From assembly GCA_963377175.1 (NCBI GenBank), contig CAUJNA010001446.1, forward strand, positions 1,039,422 through 1,103,421: 64,000 bases of DNA, read 5' to 3'. A program made the translations under genes and the position numbers. The notes under the pieces are model-generated. The model did no database searches, had not been told where the DNA came from, and worked only from the letters and a program-made list of their open reading frames with translations. The number at the start of each line of letters is the position of its first letter. Position 1 is the first letter of the stretch. Below, in pieces: positions 10,821 through 20,542 of this stretch. Source of the stretch: Effrenium voratum. Its lineage: Eukaryota > Sar > Dinophyceae > Suessiales > Symbiodiniaceae.

Positions 10821-10832
10821 TATTTCTTTAAA
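10821..10832 (-). promoter_or_regulatory. Motif A, TTTAAAGAAATA
   Basis: Read on the minus strand, this lies upstream of the gene starting at 10726. Near-identical copies precede four other genes (11433-11445, 15157-15168, 25591-25602 on the minus strand; 19580-19592 on the plus strand). Position and strand agree with gene direction each time. Confidence 0.5.
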
Positions 10833-10919
10833 CCTTTTTAGTCTAAAACTAAGATTTTCATACAACAAATATTAAAATCTTAATTAATCCACTTGTTGTT
10901 GTTCTTGTTGTGTTAACCA

Positions 10920-11411
10920 TTATTGATGCTTTTTGCTTTTTTCGTGCTCCTTTCTGCCATCTGCTCTTAATGTAGCACCACAACTACATATGTATTTCAC
11001 TGCTCGTTTTTCTATTATTTCTTCTTTGCGTTGCTCATACCATGACTTTTGATGTTGTTTTGTGCGTTCCGCATTTGTTTGGGTCCATTCCTGTTTAGTT
11101 CTTCCAGCAATTTGTTTATTTACACAGTCAATACTTTGAATATGCTGTCCCTCTCTTTTGTGTAATTCCATTTTATCATTACAGGGGTATTCTTCAATTA
11201 GTTCAATTTTACAATTCATTTCGCCAAACTCGTCAAATAATTCAAATGACCGTGTTTTGTTCAATTCTTTTCCTTCCAAATAGTATTTGTATCTGTATCT
11301 ATGCCTTGCCATTCTCTGACTCAAACTTTCACATGTAGAGCCGATGTAGCATTTAGAATAATCAGCACTGACTATCTTTTAGATTTTACCATTTTGATAC
11401 TTATTACTCAT
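10920..11411 (-). pseudogene. GIY-YIG nuclease with C-terminal zinc module
   Basis: About 163 residues from MSNKYQNGKI (ATG 11409-11411) to SKKHQ. The GIY part reads GKI-stop-KIV and the YIG part SKCYIGSTCESLSQRMARH, followed by the expected conserved Arg and a Glu-rich segment (NCKIELIEEYPC). A TAA at 11379-11381 replaces the Tyr of the GIY motif; the related protein at 24875-25563 has GKIYKVV there. The C-terminus is a zinc module, CSCG ... HEKSKKH. It is probably a homing-type or repair nuclease nicking DNA. As read, the stop falls in the active-site motif and would inactivate it. Motif A lies 22-34 bp upstream of the start. Confidence 0.75.
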
Positions 11412-11432
11412 ATCCCTGTTTATCTTAATGTA

Positions 11433-11445
11433 TCTTTTCTTTAAA
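11433..11445 (-). promoter_or_regulatory. Motif A before the GIY-YIG gene
   Basis: TTTAAAGAAAAGATA on the minus strand, in the 41-bp gap between the end of the polymerase-helicase gene and the GIY-YIG start. Confidence 0.45.
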
Positions 11446-11452
11446 CGTATTT

Positions 11453-14400
11453 TCAAGTATATCTATAAAATCTAACTTTGTTTAAATCCGTTGCTCGTGT
11501 TAAACTAACATAAAACCACTCTTCACTAACATACGAATTTGTTCCAGTCATAAATGATAATATCATCATCTATACTACAACCTTGACAAGAATGAGCAGT
11601 GTAACAATAACTGCAAATAAATCTGTCCCTCAATAACTTTACTGGTATGCTTTGTTCATCTAATGTTTTAACATTTTGTAAGTTGATATTTCCATTGTCA
11701 ATGTTGGTAATTCTATATCTGATATTGGCATTGAATTTAAAATTACCCACTTTAAGATATTCTTTGCAAATAACAATATCATTGATTTCATATTCGGCTT
11801 CTTTATTCAGTAATTTACGGATTTTATCAGACACATATTTACAAGTTGTATTTTCATAAGCAATGTTATTATAACACACTTCATTTTCATCAGCGTATTT
11901 GAAATATGCTTCTACGATTTCCTTGTATGGCAATTAATTTACAAATATATCCTCTTTGATATTTTTGAGTTTGATTTTATCTTCTTCGCTCTTTAACCTT
12001 TTGCATTCTTTCAAGAATATGTCATATTAAACATTACTTTGATACATTCATCAGCGTATTCATGAAATGGCTTCGTGTTTGAGAGTGGTTCTAAAGTTGG
12101 CAGTTGGTTAGTATCACCAGTGGCAATAATGATTTTATCGTGTTTGTTTTCATTGATAAACTGATATATTATTGACAATATCCTTGGCGGGTTAAAATAT
12201 ATTTCATCGAAACAAATGACATCATAACTGCTGTAGTCAAACGTTGACAATGTTTCGCCTTCATCAGCAGCAATTGAAAAGAACTTATTTGTAGTGGCGC
12301 TGTCGCATTCACAGTTTTGTCCTAAATGATTAGTCCCAACTACAAACGATACATTTTTACCAAGTTTGGTAAAATATTTTGCTATCTAGGACTTTCCACT
12401 CCCTCCGTATTCTGCTTTAATCATTACCGGATTGTTTTTGATTATTTGCTTACATATTGTTTCTGTGTTGTATTCATCTTCAATTGGTATATTAATATTC
12501 TTAATCTTCGGTATTTCAGGTAATTCATTAAACTTGTGCTTGTATGGTTGTGTTGGTAATGTTATAGTGTGCTTCTCTTCAAGTCTCCAGTCGCCTATCT
12601 CATCGCCATATTTCAGCAGTCCTTCCTGCCATTTTCTTAAATAAGTATATCCAAAAACTTTATCCAAATCGTCTTCGTGGATAGTAAAACTGTCCGTTTT
12701 AACACTATACACTTTAACATTATTATCAGTTAATGTTTTATATGTTTCATACATTTTGAAATTATGGTATTGTAAAAGCAGTTCTTTTATTAGCATAAAT
12801 CCATTAGTCAATACTTTTTTATCTGACACATTCAATACATAATACGTCATGCCCTCTGTATCCTTTACTCTCATTTCATCATCTTCTAATTCTTCTAATT
12901 CTGTTTGGTACTGACTGATTGTATAAATATTGCCACCATTTAACTTTTGATCATAACACGCCTCCCTCAATGAGTTAAATGTGCTACTTTTCTGTGATGT
13001 GTTATGCGATTTTTCCAGCATACCGATGCTTATGTTTGCGATGTTCTTTTGTAGTTGCTTATTTAAATCTTCATTGCTTGATATTTTTGTAGAATAGAGT
13101 TCATCAATTATTTTCTTGTCATTAACTTTATAAACATGATTAGGCTGTTTGTAATATAATATCTTCAACTTAATATCACGCTTTAACAACTGCTTTAAAA
13201 ACTTACCGTAAATCAGATTATATTTCTTGTTAAAAAATATGTTTCCTTCATAGACTTCTACAATGTATAAAGTTTGATTATTAAAACTATTAATATCACA
13301 ATCAGCGAAAGGTTTAAACACATCAAATTCAGTAAATCTTGGGATGTATTTAATACAGCACCCGCCAAAGGTAAATGCCTTTCTAATGTCAATCTCCCTC
13401 AACTTTTTAATATTAACCTTATTATCAAAAATCCCAACCGGGACAATAGTTTTTCACTCCTTCAATATCTTAATCTCAACTTCATTGTAATATGACAAGT
13501 GGTTTTCCTTAAACATGTCCTTCTGAAACCTGAACATAGCACTAACAATACTATTATATGTGTCTTCGTCATCAACCGCCACATCTTCATTAATCCTATA
13601 TTTTGACAAACTCTGTGATACAATATTATATTTAATGTATTTTTGAGTTTTTTGTAATAAAACTTACACATGATATTAGCAATCTGTCCGGAATTGCCAT
13701 ATTTAATGTAGGGTTTGTATCCTGCTTCGTTGAGTTGATGAAATACTTTTACCATATCATTGTCAGAATGTATTAAGGCGTATTCTTCTTCATCCCGCAT
13801 TTTTAACAAATCATCTACATCATCAAACATTTTATACTTAATAGGTTCATTCCTGTCAGTAATATAAAATATGCTTGTAGTTGGTGCTTTAAATCCTTCT
13901 TCGTTTGCTTGCATTTGCCTTAATGTGTTTAAAACATGGTTTAACAAATAAATATTGTTATTCTTAACTAATCCTCTGAACATTTTATCTCTTCCCTTTT
14001 TGAAGTCATCGGGGTTGTGTTGATAAATTAAACCTCCTGTAAAGTTGTAAAGTCTGACTGGGATATTGAAGAATTTAAAGACCCTATCCATTTGGTTTAT
14101 TGATGCTCCGTTATTGATAAACTTTTCTTCTGTCATTTCCAGCAATTCCAAAACCTTATTACGGGATAATGTTGGTATAGTATTCTTTTGTTGTCGCTTC
14201 TCTCTCAATAGGTCTGTCCCTTCAAAGTTTTCAAGTAAAGCATTTATCCAACATTCATTATCTTGATATTCCTTCTTTTGTAATGCTTCTTTTATTGTTA
14301 AAGCATCGGCGTCAACTTCGGTCTGGATGTATCTATAATAGATGCTTATATTCTGACTTTCCCTCAATGGTTGCTCTCTTGTCAGTTTCAACCAGTTCAA

Positions 14401-15124
14401 CGCTTTCAATTCTAATGGCGTCAGCGTATTCTACAAGATGCCCTATATCATCAAATTCGCTACTGGTGTTCATTATCAGCATCACCCTTTTATACAGTCC
14501 CTTTTCATCCTTATGATACCTTCTAATTTTTCTTTGAACCACTGTTTCCAGAAACTGACTTGCTTTGACGTGTGCAGTTGCTACCGTCCCTTCTTTTTTC
14601 TCACCTCTGGTGTTGATAATGAGAGGGTAGTATTCTCTACCGTCCATTGTAAAAGCTGGTCGCTTTACACCTGACCTGTTCTCAACTGAAAATAACATAA
14701 ATTTTACATCATAAGTCTTCCTGTTCTTGAAAATCTCCTTTGCCTTTGTTGCTAATCCCGATATTGCTTTTCTTTTAAAGATGGGTTGCTTGTCGTGTGT
14801 TTTATTACTGCTTGAACTTCCTTTCCTGTCCTTGCTTTCTTTGCTGTCTTTGCCATTCTTTCGGGTATGGGTTCTGCTTCTTCCTACTTTGCCACTGCTT
14901 TATCGTATCTCTTCAATCCTGATTTTCGTTTCTTTGTATCATTGATGCTGATGTCATTTATCAATTTATTTGCCGTTTCATATTGTGAAATCTTGCGGTC
15001 TTCATACAAATCAACTATGTTATTGATTTTGGCTTGTATATCCGGCGGGACTTTGCCAATTTTACTATCTCTTGTAGTTCTTAAGTTCTGGGTATATTGT
15101 CGGATAAGTTTTCTAATTAGTCAT
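11453..15124 (-). pseudogene. Polymerase-SF1 helicase fusion, broken
   Basis: One chain of about 1,220 residues on the minus strand is read through several frameshifts and five in-frame stops. The N-terminal region (15124 to about 14700) is basic and helical (LIRQYTQNLRTTRDSKIG). Next comes a segment with EYQDNECWINALLENFE and a later LNH that could be a papain/OTU-like fold (weak). The polymerase part has B-family-like signatures: REIDIRKAFTFGG (motif A), LQKNIANISIGMLEK (motif B-like) and YSVKTDSFTI (motif C). The helicase follows with Walker A EYGGSGKS (12386-12420), Walker B VICFDEIYF, motif III IIATGDTNQLP, TAHSCQG and motif VI YVSLTRATDLN (ending 11453). It would replicate the element. 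In-frame stops are TAG near the start, TAG 14884-14886, TGA 13454-13456, TAG 12386-12388 (right after GKS) and TAA 11934-11936. Confidence 0.75.
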
Positions 15125-15156
15125 GAATATATTTATAATATATTTATAATAATAAG

Positions 15157-15168
15157 TATTTCTTTAAA
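15157..15168 (-). promoter_or_regulatory. Motif A before the polymerase-helicase gene
   Basis: TTTAAAGAAATA on the minus strand, 33 bp upstream of the polymerase ATG. It sits in the divergent gap shared with the plus-strand gene at 15246. The gap also holds several TATTTATAATA boxes (15126-15152). Confidence 0.5.
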
Positions 15169-15245
15169 TGCTTTTGTCTTAAACTTAAATTAATGATATG
15201 TATCGAAACAGTCTTAAAGAAATGTTATTTAATATAATTAAGATA

Positions 15246-15518
15246 ATGACAAAGAAACCAGAAGATATGACATTGGATGAAATTAGGGAACATATGGCGT
15301 TGTTTTCACGGTTGTATTATCATAAGAGAAAAGAAGAAGACCCTGAATACATAGAAAAAGTAAGAGAGAGAAAGAGAATAACAGGTAAAGCACTTTATCA
15401 TAAAAAGAAAGCACAAAGAGAAGCAAGACAAACCAAAGAGAGGAGAGAGAGAGGAGAACCAGAACCTGAAAAGTCACAGAAAATACAAAACAGAATATGC
15501 GATGGTTGCTGTCGCTAA
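15246..15518 (+). CDS. Small basic protein, unknown
   Basis: Reads MTKKPEDMTLDEIREHMALF and continues as a Lys/Arg/Glu-rich helical protein ending RICDGCCR, 90 residues. An upstream in-frame ATG at 15198 exists, but the 15246 start begins a more plausible peptide. The central block (RKRITGKALYHKKKAQREAR) is strongly basic, suggesting nucleic-acid binding. It is divergent from the polymerase gene and undamaged. The family is not recognised. Confidence 0.55.
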   Translation: MTKKPEDMTLDEIREHMALFSRLYYHKRKEEDPEYIEKVRERKRITGKALYHKKKAQREARQTKERRERGEPEPEKSQKIQNRICDGCCR

Positions 15519-15632
15519 TTAAAAATAATATTGTTTTAATGACAAATAATATTATGTTAGACTTTCTTTTTCTTTATCCTTATCTTCATTATTTTCACTT
15601 TCAGCATTATTTTATGTCTAAAATCATGTTTG

Positions 15633-16426
15633 TTATTTCTTATATATTAATTCACGGTATAATGGTTGAATTGGTTTTATATATTCCTTTTTGTTTTTGT
15701 TGTTTTTCCATTTATCAAACATATCTTTGTATTTACTAAATTCATTTTTTGATATTTTCCCTTTGTTCAATCCTTCTTTGAATGCTTCGTCCAACAGTTG
15801 TATATTCATTCTTGAGGGTGCTGTTTTGTCTTTTTGTATCGTCTTTTTTGGTTTGGTTATTTCAGGTGTCTTGTCGTCTTTATCTTTGTCAGGTTGTAAT
15901 CCAGATGATGATGACGTTGCACCTTGTGCTATTTCAGGAGTGTGCTGTATTGCTTTTAGCATCTTCTTTTTTTCTTCTTTGTTCGTTTTACTTTTTGCTT
16001 TTGGTCTCATCTCTTCTGGTGCGTCTCGTTCTTGTCGTTTTTGTGCGTCATCTCTGATGCTTTCTATCGCCATTGTCTCGCTTTCATCCATTGTTATTGC
16101 TTCCAATGACGCCTTTGCTTTTGCTTTTGCTTCTGCTTTTTTCGTTTTTGATGGTTTAATTACTTTTGCTACTGCCTCTGGCGACTGGGAAGAACTTGAA
16201 GCAACTGTTGCGTTAAGATTTGCCATATCTTGAAATGCTTGTGTTCCTTGAAATATATTTGCTAAATCTTGACCTAAACTTAAATCCATTTGTTTCATTC
16301 TTTGTAATCTTTGGTTCATATCATTAAAATTTGTTGTTCGTGTTGTTCTTCTGCTTCGTCCATTGTAGCATCCAGCGCTTCTGTTGCTTCATCTCTTAAA
16401 TCATCCATTTCATCGTCCTTTGCCAT
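15633..16426 (-). pseudogene. Low-complexity Lys/Glu-rich protein, one frameshift
   Basis: Starts at ATG 16424-16426 with an acidic segment (MAKDDEMDDLRDEATEALDA). It shifts frame at the AAATTTT run near 16325 and continues MNQRLQRMKQMDLSLGQDL to YRELIYKK, about 263 residues. The middle is Ala/Lys/Ser-rich (KAEAKAKAKAS; TSSSSGLQPDKDKDDK) and probably disordered. The last 60 residues are helical and basic. It may be a virion-associated DNA-binding or scaffold protein, but no family is recognised. The start lies only 13 bp from the host-like insertion at 16439. Confidence 0.5.
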
Positions 16427-16471
16427 ATCAAAATGAGCGACTGTTTTAATGTTGGACTCTGTTTAGTGTGA

Positions 16472-16480
16472 CCCCCCCCC

Positions 16481-16517
<37 letters not shown>
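16472..16517. repeat. Poly-C tract, 46 bp
   Basis: Nine C, one A, then 36 C. Such a run is prone to slippage and length error. Confidence 0.9.
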
Positions 16518-16519
<2 letters not shown>

Positions 16520-16630
16520 AACAGTGGAACCAGTCGGCGGGACTCTCTTTAGGGAGATCCTGGGGGATCTGGGAGGGACAGTACTTACTTTAGTATTGCC
16601 AATTCTACTTTAGTATTGCCAAGGGTCGTT

Positions 16631-17070
16631 TTTTCAGCAACCCCCGAAACCAGTTGGACACTAAAGAGGACCCCAAAACAGTCGCATTAAAAAGGATCTG
16701 GGCCTCTTGTGGGCACCCCCCTTTGTGTGACTGTTTGCCCGCACTTTTTTGTAAAGAAGTTATCTTAAATTTGATAGTTTGGGAACAACTTGCAAAATCG
16801 ATTTCCTAGATCTCAGGCCTTTAACCTTTGAGCTGGGGAGAGCTTAGGATGAGTCCCCTTCTTTAAAAGTAAAAGGCTGAGGCTTTGGTTTTCAGTTTTC
16901 AGCAACCCCGAAACCACTGGACACCAAAGAGGACCCCAAAACAATCGCATTAAAGAGGATCTGGGCCTCTTGTGGGCACCCCCCTTTGTGTGACTGTTTG
17001 CCCGCACTTTTTCGTAAAGAAGTTATCTTAAATTTGATGGTTTGGGGACCACTTCAAGAAAACAATTTCC
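16631..17070. repeat. Direct repeat pair of about 175 bp
   Basis: Copies at about 16631-16808 and 16896-17070 share long blocks (for example ggatctgggcctcttgtggg and gtttgcccgcactttttt). They differ by a few substitutions and one-base indels. Confidence 0.85.
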
Positions 17071-17251
17071 CAATTCTGGCCCAGAACCAGCCTCCAGCTC
17101 AACAGGAGCTATCAAGGCTTAGCAAGTTTAGCCTGAGCCCGAGCAAATCTAGAAAGCGAAGAAAGAAGCTCTGCGTTTTTTTAGATTTTTCTGGGGGGGC
17201 AAAGAAACTTGCCACAATAGCGAACCGTTAAAACAGTCACAGGATTCTGAA

Positions 17252-17536
17252 TTAGGAAAAAATTTCTACAATAGCGAGGACCAATAATAAAGGAGGTCCA
17301 ACATTAGGTGTTTCTAATATTTTTTGAAAGTGTTGTTGTCTCAAATCTACGGTATTATTATCATACACTGTTCCTAATGGACTGTCACGAAAATAATAAG
17401 CGTTTCTGTCTATTACATCTCTGATATTCTTATTTGTATACTCTTCCTTTGTAATTTCCTTTATCAGTTCATTGTAAGACGGTCTTAATCTCAATTGTGA
17501 TTTTAGCGTTTTCATCTGTGCATTGTCTAATCTCAT
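17252..17536 (-). CDS. Small PLV protein, unknown
   Basis: Up to 94 residues, MRLDNAQMKTLKSQLRLRPS to the C-terminus. The first 80 residues look like a compact helical domain (NELIKEITKEEYTNKNIRDV). The last 14 (PLLLVLAIVEIFS) may reflect read-through into the junction with the insertion, so the original C-terminus could be lost. No family is recognised. Confidence 0.5.
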   Translation of the reverse strand: MRLDNAQMKTLKSQLRLRPSYNELIKEITKEEYTNKNIRDVIDRNAYYFRDSPLGTVYDNNTVDLRQQHFQKILETPNVGPPLLLVLAIVEIFS

Positions 17537-17586
17537 TAGTATATAAAATTAATTAGATTATAATTTATTAATCTAATATAGTTAAT

Positions 17587-18051
17587 TTATTTAAAATCAA
17601 TATCTCGTCTTAATTGATTGATTATTCCTTTCTTCTTCTTAATAATTTCTGAATATGATTTACCTGTTTCACTTGATGAGTGATGTCTCAATTTTTCACC
17701 TTCCAACCTTTGGATTTCATTCAAATACGCCTGTGCTTCTTCCATATATCTTCTTTTATTTTGAAATACAGCATAATCTTTTTTAGCGCTATGACGTTCT
17801 AATTGTTCTTGTAATTCTTTCAAACATGTGTACTTAGGTTGGTGTGCCTTGTTGTCCCCTTCATAATAGTAATGTTGAGTTGATTTATATTTATTATTCT
17901 TTTTTGGTTTGTTTGTTTCAAAAACTGCTTTTCCATCAATAACATCACTGATATTCGGTTTGTCTTTATTTTGCGGTTATGTTATTCAATTTACAAAGTT
18001 GTCATAAATTTCTCTACGACGCATAAGCAATTGTTTCTTATCAATAATCAT
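17587..18051 (-). pseudogene. Coiled-coil protein with two in-frame stops
   Basis: From ATG 18049-18051 (MIIDKKQLLMRRREIYDNFV) one frame runs to 17587, about 154 residues. It is interrupted by TGA at 17986-17988 and TAA at 17977-17979, only two codons apart. Downstream it reads PNISDVIDGKAVFETNKP and a long charged helix (ERHSAKKDYAVFQNKRRYME). Possibly a structural or scaffold protein; the family is unknown. The continuous frame on both sides shows the stops are point lesions rather than a boundary between genes. Confidence 0.5.
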
Positions 18052-18084
18052 TATATAACAATAATTAGATTATAAATTCATTTA

Positions 18085-18453
18085 TCAAATAATTTTTGAT
18101 ACTAATTTATTATTATGTTCTTGTTTCTTTTCCAACTTTTGTTGTTTCATATTATTATATCTATCTTTCGCAGTTTCAAATACTTTATTTGCTGTGCTTT
18201 CTATATGTTGTTTTAACTTTTCTTCTACGCGTCTTTCTATTTCTTGTTCATCCACTTTTGGAATATTATCTTTCACTTTTTCATATACGTTATTCTCAAA
18301 TTCTTTTGCTTGTGCAGGATGCATATTTTTTCTACGAACAACTTTGTTAGGGTCTGGTTCTTTTTTAACTGGTATTCCATTACAGTTATGACGATTTTTG
18401 AAAGTGTATTTTGTTAAATATTTTTTACACTTTGGACATTCCACTTTTTCCAT
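18085..18453 (-). CDS. Zinc-finger/coiled-coil protein
   Basis: An intact 122-residue protein. Residues 5-24 form a C2HC-type finger (CPKCKKYLTKYTFKNRHNC). The rest is a long charged coiled coil (EIERRVEEKLKQHIESTANK). It is adjacent to and codirectional with 17587-18051 and 18475-18652. The family is not recognised; it is plausibly a virion or DNA-binding accessory protein. Confidence 0.6.
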   Translation of the reverse strand: MEKVECPKCKKYLTKYTFKNRHNCNGIPVKKEPDPNKVVRRKNMHPAQAKEFENNVYEKVKDNIPKVDEQEIERRVEEKLKQHIESTANKVFETAKDRYNNMKQQKLEKKQEHNNKLVSKII

Positions 18454-18474
18454 TGAGAATGTTTTAGCTTTTAA

Positions 18475-18652
18475 TTATTGTTTTGGTTCTTCTTCTTCTT
18501 CTACGTTATTATCTTCTTCATTTATGATATTATTAGTTTCTACTTCTTTACTTTCTTCATTAATAATACGTTCTTCTTTTACTTTCTTCTACTTCTTTAG
18601 GTGCTTTAGTATTTTCACTGCCTACGTCTACTACTAAAGTATTTTTAACCAT
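18475..18652 (-). pseudogene. Small acidic protein, frameshifted
   Basis: Starts MVKNTLVVDVGSENTKAPKE at 18652 and shifts frame near 18590 in an A-rich run. It continues as an acidic tail (EERIINEESKEVETNN; EEDNNVEEEEEPKQ), about 60 residues in all. The function is unknown. Confidence 0.4.
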
Positions 18653-18745
18653 ATAATTAGTATATAATACATAAATATATTAAAATATTTTAGTATAATT
18701 AGTATATAACAAATATTTATATTAAGATATTTATTATATACTTTT

Positions 18746-19531
18746 CTAACCTTCAAAGAATGTTAAACTAAAACTACTTGTTGTCCCATTCATATTTAAA
18801 ACTCTACTCACATCATTAGCATTATTTAAAATTAGTTCATTATCATATATGAGGTTGCCGAATGAGGTTAAAACTGGCACTTTCTTTATTATTGATGATG
18901 TACCAAAACTACATAACTCGTTTCCATTACTCAATTCATTGCAATGAATATAAATATTTTTTACAGGTAGAAATGATACAAAACCACTAACGAAAGGGTC
19001 GGGAGCAGAATTGATTTTTTCAGTAGTATTTCCTAAAATGTCATTAATACTATTAGGATAATCTCTATCATAATCAACACCAAAACTATAATTCGTTTGT
19101 AATTCTTTATCTGTATGGATTTTAAAAAAAATAAGAAATATAATTACAACTTATAGTTATAGTATTAGTTTTTAATGAATAACTACAAGTAAAAAAATCA
19201 CTCTTTCCATCAGTTCCATTAGTAGCAGTATTCAATTTATTTTGTAATTCGGTTGCTAGTTCACTACCTACATAACTACCTTTATCGGGTGCTACAATAA
19301 AATAATATACTGGTGCTGCTACAAACATCCCTCCTAATGTTAAATATAATCTGTTATTCAAATTATCTTCAACTGGGTAAAATGAATTAGCGCTAGATAC
19401 TTCGTGACAGATCATTTTAGTATTTACTCCGCATTCTTGTTGCTCTCTTAAATTAATAACAAAGTCTGATGTAGAATTGCTGTCATTCAAATCACGATAA
19501 GCACTGTTGATATATTCTCACGAAATCTCAT
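18746..19531 (-). pseudogene. Putative minor capsid (penton-type) protein, frameshifted
   Basis: About 260 residues across two or three frames. The N-terminus reads INSAYRDLNDSNSTSDFVIN, resembling the N-S-x-x-R-D ... S-S-D-F start of virion proteins in PLVs and large DNA viruses. Then come MICHEVSSANSFYPVEDNLN, a beta-rich segment with ELATELQNKLNTATNG, and after a shift at the A-run near 19125 the C-terminal half with VKNIYIHCNELSNGNELC and IIKKVPVLTSFGNLIY. The domain order and the K-x-I-Y-I-H strand fit a minor or penton-type jelly-roll protein that would close capsid vertices. The call is from pattern memory and is not certain. Confidence 0.5.
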
Positions 19532-19579
19532 TATATTAATTAGTTAAATACTTTTTTTATTTAATTAATTAATCCGATT

Positions 19580-19592
19580 TTTAAAGAAAATC
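19580..19592 (+). promoter_or_regulatory. Motif A before the lipase-like gene
   Basis: TTTAAAGAAAATC on the plus strand, 40 bp before the ATG at 19632; the only plus-strand copy found. Confidence 0.4.
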
Positions 19593-19631
19593 TCATTAAT
19601 TAATTGATTTCAATTTATAATTTAATTACAT

Positions 19632-20293
19632 ATGAAAAATAAAAGTAAATATTATTTAAAAGAAGGAAAATTACAATCATACAATCCGCTTCATCAAGGT
19701 CATAGCGAAATGTATAGAAAACATATTAATGAAATTCAACAAGAAAAATCATTATTCAATCCTAAATATAGTAATAATTTGTCTGACACAGAAGGATTAA
19801 ACAAAGCATATACAAATGGTAAAGGTTTGTTTATTCATGGTAATAAATTATATGTTGCTGGGACATTTGGTAAAAATAATATTACATCAAACATTAATGA
19901 TATTTTAAGTGATATTACAATTCCATTTGGTTTAAGTTCATACAGTGAAAGTTATAGTGACAATAATAATAATTTTTAAATAATAATAATATTAGTGAAG
20001 TTATTTCACATTCATTGGGTAGTAGTGCGGGTGCTAAATATTTAAAAGAAAATCCTGATCGTAACATTAGGTTAACTACTTCTGGTGCTCCATTTATTTC
20101 AATGTCATCTAAAAATAACGATAGTTATACTAATTTGAGAAGCGGTGGCGATGTAGTTAGTACTCTTGATCGCGGTAGTATTCAAACACGAACCAATACT
20201 TATAACCCATTAGTAAATCATCAATATACAAATGTTCAAGACCAAGGAAAAGAACCAATTGTAGGTGAAGACCCAGTTAAACTTGTGATGTAA
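19632..20293 (+). pseudogene. Lipase-like (class 3 type) protein, one frameshift
   Basis: About 220 residues in two frames joined at the AAT repeat near 19975. Upstream is LFIHGNKLYVAGTFGKNN. The downstream half opens with ISEVISHSLGSSAGAKYL, where S-H-S-L-G corresponds to the G-x-S-x-G nucleophile elbow of class 3 lipases (first Gly replaced by Ser). An Asp in RSGGDVVSTLDRG and a His in NPLVNHQY are placed as the other catalytic residues. It may act on host membranes at entry or exit. It lies directly before the capsid genes on the same strand. The fold assignment is plausible; the activity is inferred. Confidence 0.55.
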
Positions 20294-20319
20294 TTATTTT
20301 TATAAAGTACTATATAAGA

Positions 20320-20457
20320 ATGCCTAATAATGATATTAAAAATACTATAAATCCTGAAAATAAAGTCAGTTATGATGACATTAAAAAGAGTGTAGAAGAA
20401 GAACCTAATTATAAGGTTGAAAATATAAAAATTAAAAATAAATCTAAAAACTGTTAA
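20320..20457 (+). CDS. Small 45-residue protein, unknown
   Basis: ATG at 20320 (MPNNDIKNTINPENKVSYDD) to TAA at 20455-20457. It is Lys/Asn/Glu-rich with no recognised motif. It starts 27 bp after the lipase-like stop and lies 85 bp before the capsid gene, with AT-rich, TATA-like spacing. Confidence 0.4.
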   Translation: MPNNDIKNTINPENKVSYDDIKKSVEEEPNYKVENIKIKNKSKNC

Positions 20458-20491
20458 ACAAACATTCTAAAAAGAAGTTATAGATTATTCA

Positions 20492-20506
20492 CACTTTAAA
20501 ATATAT
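20492..20506 (+). promoter_or_regulatory. Motif B before the capsid gene, CACTTTAAAATATAT
   Basis: Lies 36 bp upstream of the major capsid ATG. An almost identical copy, CACTTTAAAAATATAT, lies at 27208-27223, 39 bp upstream of another gene. It may be a late-type promoter. Confidence 0.5.
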
Positions 20507-20542
20507 TAATTTAATAACAGAATAATATACTAATTTTCGATT

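Larger units (their letters stand above)
16439..17238. mobile_element. Host-like 0.8-kb insertion inside the PLV
   Basis: A GC-balanced block within AT-rich viral DNA, bounded by an 11-bp inverted repeat, GACTGTTTTAA (16439-16449) and TTAAAACAGTC (17228-17238). It contains a C homopolymer and a 175-bp direct repeat, and no gene. Parts resemble host DNA at 29521-29563 (GAAACCAGTTG ... GGACCCCAAAA). I read it as a host non-autonomous repeat that jumped into the integrated virus. No target duplication is evident. Confidence 0.55.

Noticed and set aside
16439..17238. Possible CRISPR-like array in the direct repeat
   Set aside because: Only two long copies exist, without regular spacers, in a eukaryotic setting.
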